From: Aeromicrobium piscarium
GTDB lineage: Bacteria > Actinomycetota > Actinomycetes > Propionibacteriales > Nocardioidaceae
Assembly: GCF_007421815.1 (NCBI RefSeq)
Contig: NZ_VLNT01000004.1
Coordinates: 124,001 to 188,000, forward strand
Length of the DNA stretch: 64,000 nucleotides
Direction of reading: 5' to 3'
Shown: positions 34,032 through 42,423 of the stretch, piece by piece
Position numbering within the stretch: the first letter of the stretch is position 1
Layout: each line of letters starts with the position of its first letter
The notes under the pieces: generated by a model
Told to the model about the DNA's origin: nothing
What the model saw: the letters and a program-made list of their open reading frames with translations, nothing else
Database searches by the model: none
Made by a program: the position numbers and the translations under genes

Positions 34032-35207
34032 TCACCGACCTTTCTGATGCGGGCTGAGGACGAGGGTGGAATGGAAGTCGAGCACCCCGCCATTGCCCGA
34101 CACCATGATGACGTCGTTGCGGTCGACCTGGCGTTCTCCGCCCTGACCGCGCGCTTGGATGATCGCCTCAGACAGCGGCGTCATGCCCCACATGTAGAAC
34201 GACGAGAGCTCGCCCCCGCCGGTATTCGTCGGGTGCGAGCCGCCGGGCGCCAGCGCGCCGCTCGCGACGAACTCGCCGCCCTCGCCCTTGGCGCAGAAGC
34301 CGTAGTCCTCCAAGGTCACGAGGGTCGTGAACGTGAAGCAGTCGTAGAGCTGGCGAAGATCCACCTCGTCGACGCCGACCCCGGCCATCTTCAGGGCATC
34401 GGGACCGGACTTCGCGGCACCGGTGACGAGACCGAACTCGCTGTCCCGATGTTGGACGTACCCAGGATGCGCCTGGCCCCAGCCCCAGATATGGACCGGG
34501 GGCTGCTGCAGGCTCGCCGCACGGTCGGCGCTCGTCACGATGATCGCCACCGCACCGTTGCTCACCAGACAGCAGTCGAGCAGCCGCAACGGGTCGGCGA
34601 TCATCCGCGAAGCGTGGTGATCCTCGAGGGTCATCGGGTCGCGCATCTGCGCCATCGGGTTCATCGCGGCCCACTGCCGAGCCGCCACCGCAACCGCACC
34701 GAGCTGCTCGCTCGTCGTGCCGTAGGTCTCCATATGTCGCCGCGCCGCGACGGCATATCGCTCGGGCGCCGCCTTCAGTCCCGCGGCGAAGGGCAGCGAC
34801 GCCGTCCCGACCATCGCGCGCGCCTGACCCGGATAGGCATCAGAGGAGCGCTTGCCCTCCTTCAGCGGGGCGTCCGCGTAGACGCAGGCAACGACATCGG
34901 CCATGCCGGCCTCGATCGCCATCGAGGCGTACTGCACCATCTGCCCGGCGGAGGATCCGAAGCCCTGGATCGTTGCGAGCAGACGGGTGTCTCGCATCTG
35001 CAGGGTGGACTGCAGGCGCAGATCGGTGTCGTTCTTGACTCCCGGGTTCACCAGCAGACCGTCGATATCGGACAGCGAGAGGCCCGCATCAGCCGCGGCG
35101 GCCCCGATGGCCTCCACCGCGAACTGCGTGGCCGTCTTGCCGTAGACCTTGCCCATCTCGGTCATGCCCAGGCCGGCGATCGCCGTGCCCATCGTCCGTT
35201 CGCTCAT
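34032..35207 (-). CDS. Thiolase-like lipid-transfer protein (probable retro-aldolase subunit)
   Basis: 391 residues. IAGLGMTEMGKVYGKTATQFA begins the SCP-x thiolase fold. The usual Cys position reads GFGSSAGQMVQYA, lacking the thiolase nucleophile. LRQLYDCFTFTTLVTLEDYGF and HPTNTGGGELSSFYMWG are typical of Ltp2-like proteins. Overlaps of 4 nt with the MaoC gene before it, and a 4-bp gap to DUF35 after it, reproduce the order hydratase-hydratase-Ltp-DUF35 known from cholesterol side-chain clusters. It probably cleaves the beta-hydroxyacyl-CoA made by the hydratase pair. Confidence 0.86.
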   Translation of the reverse strand: MSERTMGTAIAGLGMTEMGKVYGKTATQFAVEAIGAAAADAGLSLSDIDGLLVNPGVKNDTDLRLQSTLQMRDTRLLATIQGFGSSAGQMVQYASMAIEAGMADVVACVYADAPLKEGKRSSDAYPGQARAMVGTASLPFAAGLKAAPERYAVAARRHMETYGTTSEQLGAVAVAARQWAAMNPMAQMRDPMTLEDHHASRMIADPLRLLDCCLVSNGAVAIIVTSADRAASLQQPPVHIWGWGQAHPGYVQHRDSEFGLVTGAAKSGPDALKMAGVGVDEVDLRQLYDCFTFTTLVTLEDYGFCAKGEGGEFVASGALAPGGSHPTNTGGGELSSFYMWGMTPLSEAIIQARGQGGERQVDRNDVIMVSGNGGVLDFHSTLVLSPHQKGR

Positions 35208-35662
35208 CCTTGCTCCTGTTCGTCGAGGGGGAAGCCGAGTTCGACGACACCGGGGCCCACGGTCACTCCCGTGGACGTCTCACAGCGCACCTCGACCTCG
35301 GCGACACCTTCATCGCCCTCGCGGCGCAGGTCGGTGACCTCTCCGAGCACGGACATCGTCTCCCCGACGTAGTTGAAAGACTTCATCCGGAATCCGCGGA
35401 TCGCCCGGATCCGGGCGCGCGGTCCAGCCCAGTCCCGCACCAACCGTTCCCATGAGCTCATCAGGAACGAGGTATTGGCGTACATCTCGCGCGCACCGGT
35501 CGATCGGGCGTACTCGCTGTTGTGGTGGATCGAGTTGAAGTCACGGTTGCTGCCCGCCGCCATGACGAGGCGATACACCGTGAGCGGTAGGCGCACCGCG
35601 GGCAGCTGTTCACCGACGACGATCTCGTCGAACGGCCGACCGGTGGTCCGGGTGTCACTCAC
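35204..35662 (-). CDS. MaoC-like (R)-enoyl-CoA hydratase, catalytic subunit
   Basis: 152 residues, one hot-dog domain. The hydratase-2 motif with catalytic Asp and His is visible as SNRDFNSIHHNSEYA (~35-50). GTG 35662 overlaps the preceding stop (GTGAGTGA), giving MSDTRTTGRPFDE; the longer frame is a shadow. It adds water to a 2-enoyl-CoA. With the next-upstream gene it likely forms a heterodimer like ChsH1-ChsH2. Confidence 0.87.
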   Translation of the reverse strand: MSDTRTTGRPFDEIVVGEQLPAVRLPLTVYRLVMAAGSNRDFNSIHHNSEYARSTGAREMYANTSFLMSSWERLVRDWAGPRARIRAIRGFRMKSFNYVGETMSVLGEVTDLRREGDEGVAEVEVRCETSTGVTVGPGVVELGFPLDEQEQG

Positions 35663-36263
35663 CCTCGTCTCCCTTCTCGTGCGGCACGTAGGCATAGGTG
35701 CCGATGCGGATCAGGCCCACGACATCGCCGCGGTCGCTGACGATCTCGCTCTCCCAGGTCATGAAGGCACCGCGGCCGACCCCCGTCTGCTTCGGCGTGC
35801 ACGACAACAGACGTCGTCCACGGCGTCCGATCCGCTCGCCGGCGACGACCTCACGATGGAAGTCGACTTCGATATCGGTGCCGAAGAAGCCGGTCGTGCG
35901 CGGGCCGAGCGGCATGTCGGCATTGTTGATCGCCGTGTGCACCGGCTGCGCGTCACGATCATCGCTGTCGAACAGCACCTCGCCGGGCTTCCACGCGGTG
36001 GGGATCGTCCAGGCGATCACCCCCGTGTAGGGCATCGTGACGTCCTCGAAGCCCGCCGCGCGCGCGGCCTCGGGATCGGTGTGGAGCGCGCAGTCGAGTT
36101 CCAGGGGCTCCAGATAGCGCCGGATCGCCCCCGGCTCGACCGGATCGCCACCCCAGATGACCTCGCCATCGGCGAAGTCTCGGCCGATCGCGTCGATGAC
36201 CGGCTGCCACTCGGCCGTCCAGTCGGGTTCAGTGTCCGTGGTGCTCATCGTCTGGTCGCTCAT
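35655..36263 (-). CDS. MaoC/FAS1-like dehydratase domain protein, partner subunit
   Basis: 202 residues. The fold resembles the N-terminal dehydratase half (FAS1-like) of double hot-dog hydratases, with GFEDVTMPYTGVIAW and PLGPRTTGFFGTDIEV. No D-x-N-x-x-H active-site motif is seen, so it is probably the substrate-binding partner of the catalytic subunit encoded next. It overlaps genes on both sides, by 4 nt with the CoA-transferase and 8 nt with the hydratase. Confidence 0.83.
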   Translation of the reverse strand: MSDQTMSTTDTEPDWTAEWQPVIDAIGRDFADGEVIWGGDPVEPGAIRRYLEPLELDCALHTDPEAARAAGFEDVTMPYTGVIAWTIPTAWKPGEVLFDSDDRDAQPVHTAINNADMPLGPRTTGFFGTDIEVDFHREVVAGERIGRRGRRLLSCTPKQTGVGRGAFMTWESEIVSDRGDVVGLIRIGTYAYVPHEKGDEGE

Positions 36264-38719
36264 CGCAGGACTCCTTTCGTCTCCAGCTCGTCGATGACCT
36301 CCGCCTCATAGGCCAGGAGGTCCCCGAGCACCCGTCGGTTGTGCTGACCCAGGGTCGGCGCGCAGGAGCGCGGTCCCCCCGGCGTATCGGTCAACAGCAC
36401 CCGCGCGCCCTCGACGGTCGTCATCCCGTGCAGCGGATGGGCGAGCTCGACCAGGTGATGCCGGTGCCGCAGCTGCGGATCACCGGGATAGTCCTCCGGT
36501 CTCAACGCGAGATAGGCGGCCACGCCGATCTCCTGGAGCCGATCGACGAGCTCGTCGCCGTCCTGTCCGCTCGTCCAGGCCGCGATCGCCTCGTCGATGG
36601 CATCGGCGGCCTGTTGGCGGTCGGTCCGTGTCGCATAGTCCCGGCCAAGCCGTTCCCCGATGTCCGCGAGCCCCGCGAACCGGGTCCAGGCAGCATCATC
36701 CGTCACGCTGATCGCGATGAAGCGGTCGCCGTGATCGTCGGGCGCCACCGGGTAGACGCCATGCGGCGCATAGGCGGGATCGGCATTGCCACGCCGTTCG
36801 GCGATCGTGCCGTCGAAACCGTGATGGGCGAGCTGTGGCGAGAGGAAGTAGGCGCCGGCCTCGACCTGCGAGACATCGATATAACACCCCTCGCCGGTCG
36901 CCACGCGATGTCGCAGGGCACTCAGCAGCGCCACCAGCGCAGTACGAGGGCCGAGGTAGTCGGTGTACGGGCCGAAGGGTCCCATGGGTAGCCGATCGGA
37001 CCAGCCGACCAGGTGTTGGAAGCCGCTCAGCGATGAGCCGACGTTGCCGAATCCGGCGAGCTTCGCCCATGGGCCTCGCTGTCCCGCGATGGAGCTGCTC
37101 AGCATGACGATGCCCGGGTCGATCTCGCGCAGCGATGCGTAGTCGAGACCCCAGCGCGTCAGCTGGCCAGGTGAGAACGACTCGATCACCACGTCGGCCC
37201 AGCGCACCAGGTCGCGGACGATGTCCTGGCCCTGGGGGGAGGTGAGATCGAGGGTCACGCCGAGCTTGCCGGCATTGCAGTTGCCGAAGAGGGCCGATCC
37301 CTCGCGATCGGGTGAGCCGTCGTGGAAGGGCTGCATCATCCGTGCGGTCTCGATGCGGGTGCTCGACTCGACCCGCACGACCGTGGCGCCGAAGTCGGCG
37401 AGGGTGCGGCCGATCAGCGGCCCGGCGACCACCCAGGACAGGTCCAGGACCTTCACACCGTCGAGCGGCAGCGTCCGGCTCCGCGTGGACCGGCGCAGCT
37501 CGGGCCGAGGTGTGGACAGCCACTCGGCGAGCACCTCGTCGTGATGTTCACCCAGCTTGGGCGCACGCCCCCGCAGATGCGGGCTCGGGGCGCCGGTCAC
37601 CTGCGCGAAGACCGCGGGCACCTGCACCGTCGTGCCCTCGATGTCGAGGGCGTCGAAGAAGCCGCGCTCAGCCAGCTGAGGACTGGCGGCGACATCGGAG
37701 ACATCGAAGATCGCCATGGACAAGATCCGCCGTTGCAGGGCCTGCTCGACCACCTCGGCCTTGGTCTTGGTGGCCAGGAAGGCGCGCACCGCCGCGCGGG
37801 CCTCCTCGAGATCGGCGAGTTCGAGCTCACCCTCGGCCACCAGCCGGGGCACCTCGCGCCAGTCCCAGGAGGCGATGCGCTCATCGACGGCCCCTTCGTC
37901 GGACAGCCAGCCGAAGAGCCGGTTGGTGAATGCACCGGCCGCGGGGCCCATCGAGAGGTGCAGCTCGATCATCCCGTCGAGACAGTGCCACTTCTTCAGG
38001 CTGTTCGGCGTCGCCGCCCCGCTGCCGGACTGATCGGCGCGTGCGGTCGGCTGCTGCTGCCACTCGGGATGGTCGTCGCCGACGGCGTGCGCGAGGATCC
38101 GCGCGAGGGTGGCCTGCCCGACCGACACCTGCGCCGAGGCGTCGACGAACTGTCCCTCACCGCTGCGGTCGCGCTCCACGAGCGCGAGCAGGATGCCGGT
38201 CGCGGCATCGGCCGCGGCGTGCAGATAGGCCTGGGGGACGCTGATGCGCAGGGGAGCGCGCTCACCGTCGCGATGCGGTGCGAGCGGGCCGCCGGCCGCC
38301 CAGACGGTCAGGTCGCTGGCCGCGAGACGGGCCCGGGGGCCGTCCCATCCGAAGGCGGTGATCGCCGCCACCACGCAGCTCGGGTTGAGCGCCCGCACCT
38401 CCGCGGGCGTCATCGACCATCGCTCGAGCTCGGCATGGTCCCAGGATGTGACCACGACATCGGCGCGCGCCGCGAGCTCGCGCAGCTGATCATGATCGCC
38501 GGGCCGCTGGGGATCCAGGGCGATCCCCCGCTTGCCCGCCGCGAAGCTGTGCCAGGTGAACGAGATGCCGGTGCTCGGATCGACCGGGGAGGCCGCCCGG
38601 GCACTCGACCCGCCGATGTCCTCGACCTGCACGACATCGGCGCCGAGATCGGCGAGCAGCCGCCCGCAGAGCAGGCCGCGCTCATCGGTCAGGTCGAGGA
38701 CCCGCAGCCCGTCAAGCAT
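36260..38719 (-). CDS. Tandem CaiB/BaiF CoA-transferase fusion
   Basis: 819 residues containing two class III CoA-transferase domains: ~1-385 (MLDGLRVLDLTDERG, and AFGWDGPRARLAASDLTVWAAGG) and ~405-819 (LDGVKVLDLSWVVAGPLIGR, SIAGQRGPWAKLAGFG). Class III transferases act as intertwined dimers, so the fusion may form a pseudo-dimer with one active half. ATG 38719 overlaps the ferredoxin stop by 8 nt. It is the first of the CoA-handling genes after the P450 and ferredoxin, and probably loads CoA onto the oxidised acid. Confidence 0.88.
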   Translation of the reverse strand: MLDGLRVLDLTDERGLLCGRLLADLGADVVQVEDIGGSSARAASPVDPSTGISFTWHSFAAGKRGIALDPQRPGDHDQLRELAARADVVVTSWDHAELERWSMTPAEVRALNPSCVVAAITAFGWDGPRARLAASDLTVWAAGGPLAPHRDGERAPLRISVPQAYLHAAADAATGILLALVERDRSGEGQFVDASAQVSVGQATLARILAHAVGDDHPEWQQQPTARADQSGSGAATPNSLKKWHCLDGMIELHLSMGPAAGAFTNRLFGWLSDEGAVDERIASWDWREVPRLVAEGELELADLEEARAAVRAFLATKTKAEVVEQALQRRILSMAIFDVSDVAASPQLAERGFFDALDIEGTTVQVPAVFAQVTGAPSPHLRGRAPKLGEHHDEVLAEWLSTPRPELRRSTRSRTLPLDGVKVLDLSWVVAGPLIGRTLADFGATVVRVESSTRIETARMMQPFHDGSPDREGSALFGNCNAGKLGVTLDLTSPQGQDIVRDLVRWADVVIESFSPGQLTRWGLDYASLREIDPGIVMLSSSIAGQRGPWAKLAGFGNVGSSLSGFQHLVGWSDRLPMGPFGPYTDYLGPRTALVALLSALRHRVATGEGCYIDVSQVEAGAYFLSPQLAHHGFDGTIAERRGNADPAYAPHGVYPVAPDDHGDRFIAISVTDDAAWTRFAGLADIGERLGRDYATRTDRQQAADAIDEAIAAWTSGQDGDELVDRLQEIGVAAYLALRPEDYPGDPQLRHRHHLVELAHPLHGMTTVEGARVLLTDTPGGPRSCAPTLGQHNRRVLGDLLAYEAEVIDELETKGVLR

Positions 38720-38927
38720 CGGCCGGAGCCGTCGCGGTGACGACGATCGCTCCCTCGGGGCACGCGTCGGCAGCCTCCTGGGCCTGGTCGAGCAGATCGG
38801 CCGGGACCTCCCAGCTCGTGCCCCGCTCGGCCACGAAGCCCTCGTCATCGTCGCTCAACAGGTCCGGCGCCACGGCATAGCAGCGTCCGTGTCCCATGCA
38901 CTTGGCTGCGTCGATCTCGATGAACAC
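38712..38927 (-). CDS. Small ferredoxin (3Fe-4S P450 type)
   Basis: 71 residues. The cluster motif C-x5-C ... CP appears as CMGHGRC (~10-16) and DACPEGAI (~56), as in ferredoxins serving actinobacterial P450s. It begins 1 bp after the P450 stop and is almost certainly the immediate electron donor for that P450. Reductants could be the FAD reductase at 43966 or the FprB-like enzyme at 7246. Confidence 0.92.
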   Translation of the reverse strand: MFIEIDAAKCMGHGRCYAVAPDLLSDDDEGFVAERGTSWEVPADLLDQAQEAADACPEGAIVVTATAPADA

Positions 38928-38928
38928 C

Positions 38929-40131
38929 TCAGACCTCCCATTCCAGCGGCAGCGTCGACAGGGTCAGCTGGCCGCCTCGTTCCGTCAGTTCGGCACCCTC
39001 GGCGATCCGGTACTCCGGGATGCGCTCATGCCACTGCTCCAGCACGACCTTGAGCTCCAGGCGGGCCAGGTGCATGCCCAGGCAGCGGTGCGGACCGCCG
39101 CCGAAGGCCAGATGCTGGTTGGCGCCAGGACGATCGATGATGAACTCGTCGGGGTCGTCGAACTTGCGCGGATCGCGGTTCGCCTGGCCGATGCCCATCC
39201 ACACGACATCGCCCTTCTCGAGCTCCAGACCCTCGAACTCCTGGTCGGACTGCACCTCACGCCCGGCCTGGAAGACCAGCGGATACAGCCGCAGGAACTC
39301 CTCGACGGCCTTGCCGATCAGATCGGGGTCCTCGACGATCTCCTCGCGGTGCTCGTCGTGCGTCGCCAGATGGGTGTAGATATAGCCCAGCGCCGACCGG
39401 GTGGTGTCGAGGCCGGCGAGCATCAGCGTGAGCAGGATCGTGTGGATCTGGTCGCGCGTCAGGGGCTCGTCGTCGATCCGGGCCTCGAGCAGCCGCGTCA
39501 CCATGTCGGTCTCCGGATCCCCGGGGTTAGCCGTCCGGTCCTCCAGCGCCGCCTCGAAGTACTCGATGATGTTCTTCTTCGCGGCCGCCGCCCGCTCGGG
39601 CTCGCCGGCGAGCATCGCCGAGAACATGTCCTCGGACCACTCCAGGAACTGCTCGCCATCGGAGACCGGCAGCCCCAGCAGCGCGAGGAACAGGTCGGTC
39701 GGGTACCGGATGGCGAACTCGGCCACGAAGTCGCACGAGCCCTTCGGCTTGAGCTCCTCGATCAGCTCGATGCAGCGCTGGGTGGCCAGCGGCTCCAGCC
39801 GGCGCACGGCCGCGGGAGCGAAGAACTGGTTGAGGATCTTGCGCAGCTTGAGGTGCTCCTCGCCGTTGAGGTCCTGCGGCAGGAGCGGCTCGCCGAGGCC
39901 CGGGCGCAGCGCGCTGCGCACCGCCGTGGTCCAGTTCTGGTGCTGCTGGAATCCGGCCTGCACGTCCTCATAGCGCTGCAGCATGTAGAAGCCGCGCTCG
40001 GTCGAGTCGTTGAACAGGAAGCGCTCGCGCTCACGGTCGGCGTTGAGCAGCGCGTAGTGCTCGTAGATGGGCGTGGTCCCGGTGTAGTCGGTATGGGTGA
40101 CCGGGCACCCGCGATGGGTCGTGTCAGTCAT
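38929..40131 (-). CDS. Cytochrome P450
   Basis: 400 residues, soluble bacterial P450. The I-helix motif LAGLDTTRS (~240), the K-helix ExxR (EEFLRLYP) and the heme loop FGGGPHRCLG with axial Cys at ~349 are all present. The C-terminal RIPEYRIAEGAEL and LPLEWEV resemble terpene/steroid-type P450s such as CYP108/CYP125 groups, but family assignment needs comparison. It hydroxylates an unactivated carbon of the substrate with O2. It heads the operon with ferredoxin, CoA-transferase, hydratases and the lipid-transfer module. Confidence 0.94.
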   Translation of the reverse strand: MTDTTHRGCPVTHTDYTGTTPIYEHYALLNADRERERFLFNDSTERGFYMLQRYEDVQAGFQQHQNWTTAVRSALRPGLGEPLLPQDLNGEEHLKLRKILNQFFAPAAVRRLEPLATQRCIELIEELKPKGSCDFVAEFAIRYPTDLFLALLGLPVSDGEQFLEWSEDMFSAMLAGEPERAAAAKKNIIEYFEAALEDRTANPGDPETDMVTRLLEARIDDEPLTRDQIHTILLTLMLAGLDTTRSALGYIYTHLATHDEHREEIVEDPDLIGKAVEEFLRLYPLVFQAGREVQSDQEFEGLELEKGDVVWMGIGQANRDPRKFDDPDEFIIDRPGANQHLAFGGGPHRCLGMHLARLELKVVLEQWHERIPEYRIAEGAELTERGGQLTLSTLPLEWEV

Positions 40132-40161
40132 GGGTTGTCCCTTCCTTCAGGAGTCGGTCGG

Positions 40162-41667
40162 CTAGCCCCCGGCCGCCACGCCTGGCAACCAGGTGGCGAT
40201 CTCGGGAAAGAAGATGAGGATCACGGTGACGACGATCGCCATCGGCAGGAACCACGCGGTCGCGATGAAGACGTCGTTCAGGGTGATCTTGTGGCCCTGG
40301 TTGACCTCCGGCTCGCGGGTGATCGAGTGGATGATGAATGCCAGGATGCCGACCGGCGGCGTGACCACCGCGATCTCGCCCATGAAGACCGCGAACACGC
40401 CGTACCAGAGCAGCGAGATGTCGAGTGCCTCGAGTGTCGGCACCAGGATCGGGATGGTGAGCACCATCATCGCGAGCGGCTCCATGAAGGTGCCGAGGAC
40501 GATGTAGACCACCATCATCAGCAGCAGGAATGTCACCCGGTTGAGATTCATGGACTGCACGACCTCGGCGAAGCCGTCGCTGATGCCGGTCAGCGTGAAC
40601 ATCCGCGAGAGCGCCGCGACACCGACGAGCATGAAGAAGATGGCTCCGACGCTGCTCACGGCGCCGGTGGCCGCGTCCGCGACGGCGCGCATCGGGCCGG
40701 TGTTACGTCGCCAGATGATCGTCACCACGAGCGAGAGCAGCGCGGCCACGGCGCCGGCCTCGGTGGCCGTGAAGACACCCGAGAACATGCCGAAGATGAT
40801 CACGGCCACCAGCACCGGGATCGGCCACACGCTCACGAGAACGCGCCAGCGATTCTGGGACTTGCTCGGGTCGGGCGCCTGAGCGGCCTTGGACTCGTCG
40901 GTGGCCCAGCGGCTGGCGAAGGCCACCAGCATGATCGTGAACATGATCGCGACGAGGATGCCTGGGCCGACGCCGGCGAGCAACTGAGGACCGACCGGGA
41001 CCTCGGCGATGCCGGCATAGATGACCAGCATGATGCTGGGTGGGATGAGCTGGCCGGGCAAGCCCGCCACGATGACCGACCCGAGGGCCAACCGTTTGTC
41101 GTAGCCGGCCTTGAGCATCTCGGGGATGCCGATGCGCGACAGCGCGTACGTGGTGCCGACCGACGAGCCGCTCACGGCGGCCAGACCCGAGCCGGCGAGG
41201 TTCGTGCCGACCGCCAGGCCGCCGGGCAGACGCCTGAGAAACAGCCGTGCCGCGTCATAGACGCTCTCGGTGAGCCCCGCGCGCCAGAGCAGCAGCCCCA
41301 TGAGGATGAACATCGGCACGACGCTCAACGACCAGCTCGCGACCTCGCCGTACGGCAACGTGGTCATGGTGCTCTGCACCAGAGCGCTGCCGCGGAGGGA
41401 GAACATGCCCAGCAGCGCCGGGATCAGGAGCGCCATCGCCACGGGAACGCGCAGGAAGATGAGGCACAGCATCATGACGATGGCCATGCCGCCGATCGCC
41501 TCGGGCACCAGCGGCAGGAACATGCCGATCGTGCTCCCGACGAGCAGCGTCATCGTCACGGCGAAGACGATCCAGGAACGGCGCCCGGACACCACCGGAG
41601 GCGGAGGCTGGGTGATGGCCGGCCCCGCACCATCGGGGCTCTGGATCGGATCGAGGTCGACAGTCAT
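40162..41667 (-). CDS. dctM: TRAP transporter large permease DctM
   Basis: 501 residues with about 12-13 hydrophobic helices. Characteristic are the AVSGSSVGTTYALSRIGIPEM segment and GLPGQLIPPSIMLVIYA. It uses an ion gradient to import organic acids delivered by DctP. ATG 41667 is preceded by AGGAGGT. This start overlaps, by ATGA, the stop of a mini-ORF in the 83-bp duplication. It lies 30 bp before the P450 gene, so uptake and first oxidation may be co-transcribed. Confidence 0.93.
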   Translation of the reverse strand: MTVDLDPIQSPDGAGPAITQPPPPVVSGRRSWIVFAVTMTLLVGSTIGMFLPLVPEAIGGMAIVMMLCLIFLRVPVAMALLIPALLGMFSLRGSALVQSTMTTLPYGEVASWSLSVVPMFILMGLLLWRAGLTESVYDAARLFLRRLPGGLAVGTNLAGSGLAAVSGSSVGTTYALSRIGIPEMLKAGYDKRLALGSVIVAGLPGQLIPPSIMLVIYAGIAEVPVGPQLLAGVGPGILVAIMFTIMLVAFASRWATDESKAAQAPDPSKSQNRWRVLVSVWPIPVLVAVIIFGMFSGVFTATEAGAVAALLSLVVTIIWRRNTGPMRAVADAATGAVSSVGAIFFMLVGVAALSRMFTLTGISDGFAEVVQSMNLNRVTFLLLMMVVYIVLGTFMEPLAMMVLTIPILVPTLEALDISLLWYGVFAVFMGEIAVVTPPVGILAFIIHSITREPEVNQGHKITLNDVFIATAWFLPMAIVVTVILIFFPEIATWLPGVAAGG

Positions 41668-41750
41668 GCCGACACCTCCTGGGAAAACAGCACGATAGGA
41701 CGGCGTCGGCATGAGACCACGCCGACCACTCGCTCGCTTCGCTCGCTCAT
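41664..41750 (-). CDS. Mini-ORF 2 in the dctQ-dctM duplication
   Basis: 28 codons, beginning MSERSERVVGVVSCRRRP and ending SQEVSA. Its stop overlaps the dctM start (ATGA), and its start overlaps the stop of the preceding mini-ORF. AGGAGGT lies 7 nt before the start. The peptide may have no function of its own; translation could relay ribosomes to dctM. No signal peptide or domain is recognised. Confidence 0.4.
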   Translation of the reverse strand: MSERSERVVGVVSCRRRPIVLFSQEVSA

Positions 41751-41849
41751 ACCGACACCTCCTGGGAAAACAGCACGATAGGACGGCGTCGGCATGAGAC
41801 CACGCCGACCACTCGCTCGCTTCGCTCGCTCATACCGACACCTCCTGGG
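41669..41849. repeat. Perfect 83-bp tandem duplication between dctQ and dctM
   Basis: Two identical 83-bp copies (41669-41751 and 41752-41834) are followed by the first 15 bp of a third (41835-41849). Each copy holds, on the minus strand, an AGGAGGT Shine-Dalgarno, a start codon, and the palindromic GAGCGAGCGAAGCGAGCGAG stretch. The identity suggests a recent duplication. Confidence 0.95.
41747..41833 (-). CDS. Mini-ORF 1 in the dctQ-dctM duplication
   Basis: 28 codons, identical to mini-ORF 2 except for the last residue (SQEVSV). Its ATG overlaps the dctQ stop and its stop overlaps the start of mini-ORF 2, each in ATGA. It has the same Shine-Dalgarno, which also encodes the QEV of dctQ. Confidence 0.4.
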   Translation of the reverse strand: MSERSERVVGVVSCRRRPIVLFSQEVSV

Positions 41850-42360
41850 TCTCAGCGCCGACCGGAGGCTCGGGCCGGAACACGGCGCGGACGGCGGCAA
41901 GATAGAACTGGATGGTCAGCGAGCCGAAGGCGACTGGAGCCAGGAAGTACGGCGGCCAGGCCGGCAGGTCGCTGACACCGGCGGTGCGCCGGATGTCGAA
42001 GGAGTGCAGGGCCTCTTGGAGGCCGAACCAGGCGAAGCCCGCGCAGACGGTACCGACGAGGACGAAGGACACGGCCTGCACCCAGCGCTTGGTGACCAGC
42101 GGCAGCATCTCGTAGATCAGATCGGCGCTCACATGCTGGCCGCGGCGCTGCGCCGCGATGAAGCCCAGGAACGCGATGACCGGCAGATACCAGTACTGCG
42201 TGATCTCCAGCGTGTTGGGCAGCGGCGAGGACCAGAAGGCTCGCATGACGGCGTTCAGCGAGATGTGCACCATCATCACGAACGTCAAGATGACTGCGGG
42301 GACCTCGATGAACAGATCGAGGTTGAGACGACGCGGACGCGCGTCGACGGACAGACTCAT
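41830..42360 (-). CDS. dctQ: TRAP transporter small permease DctQ
   Basis: 176 residues with four predicted membrane helices (for example FIEVPAVILTFVMMVHISL, WYLPVIAFLGFIAAQRRG). This is the usual size for DctQ, which pairs with DctM. ATG 42360 gives a normal N-terminus; the longer frame adds an unlikely leader. The C-terminus ETQEVSV is encoded by the same bases that form the Shine-Dalgarno of the following mini-ORF. Confidence 0.9.
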   Translation of the reverse strand: MSLSVDARPRRLNLDLFIEVPAVILTFVMMVHISLNAVMRAFWSSPLPNTLEITQYWYLPVIAFLGFIAAQRRGQHVSADLIYEMLPLVTKRWVQAVSFVLVGTVCAGFAWFGLQEALHSFDIRRTAGVSDLPAWPPYFLAPVAFGSLTIQFYLAAVRAVFRPEPPVGAETQEVSV

Positions 42361-42423
42361 CACCCTACTCCTCGGTGACGTGGGCGGACGGCCGCCGGCA
42401 GCGCCGGCGACCATCCACGCCGA

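Noticed and set aside
38896-41781. 961-codon open frame on the plus strand
   Set aside because: It is antisense to the P450 and dctM genes, has His/Arg/Asp-rich low-complexity translation and no domain; long antisense frames are expected at this GC content.
41669-41849. Possible CRISPR-like array
   Set aside because: Repeats are contiguous identical copies without unique spacers and no cas genes are present.
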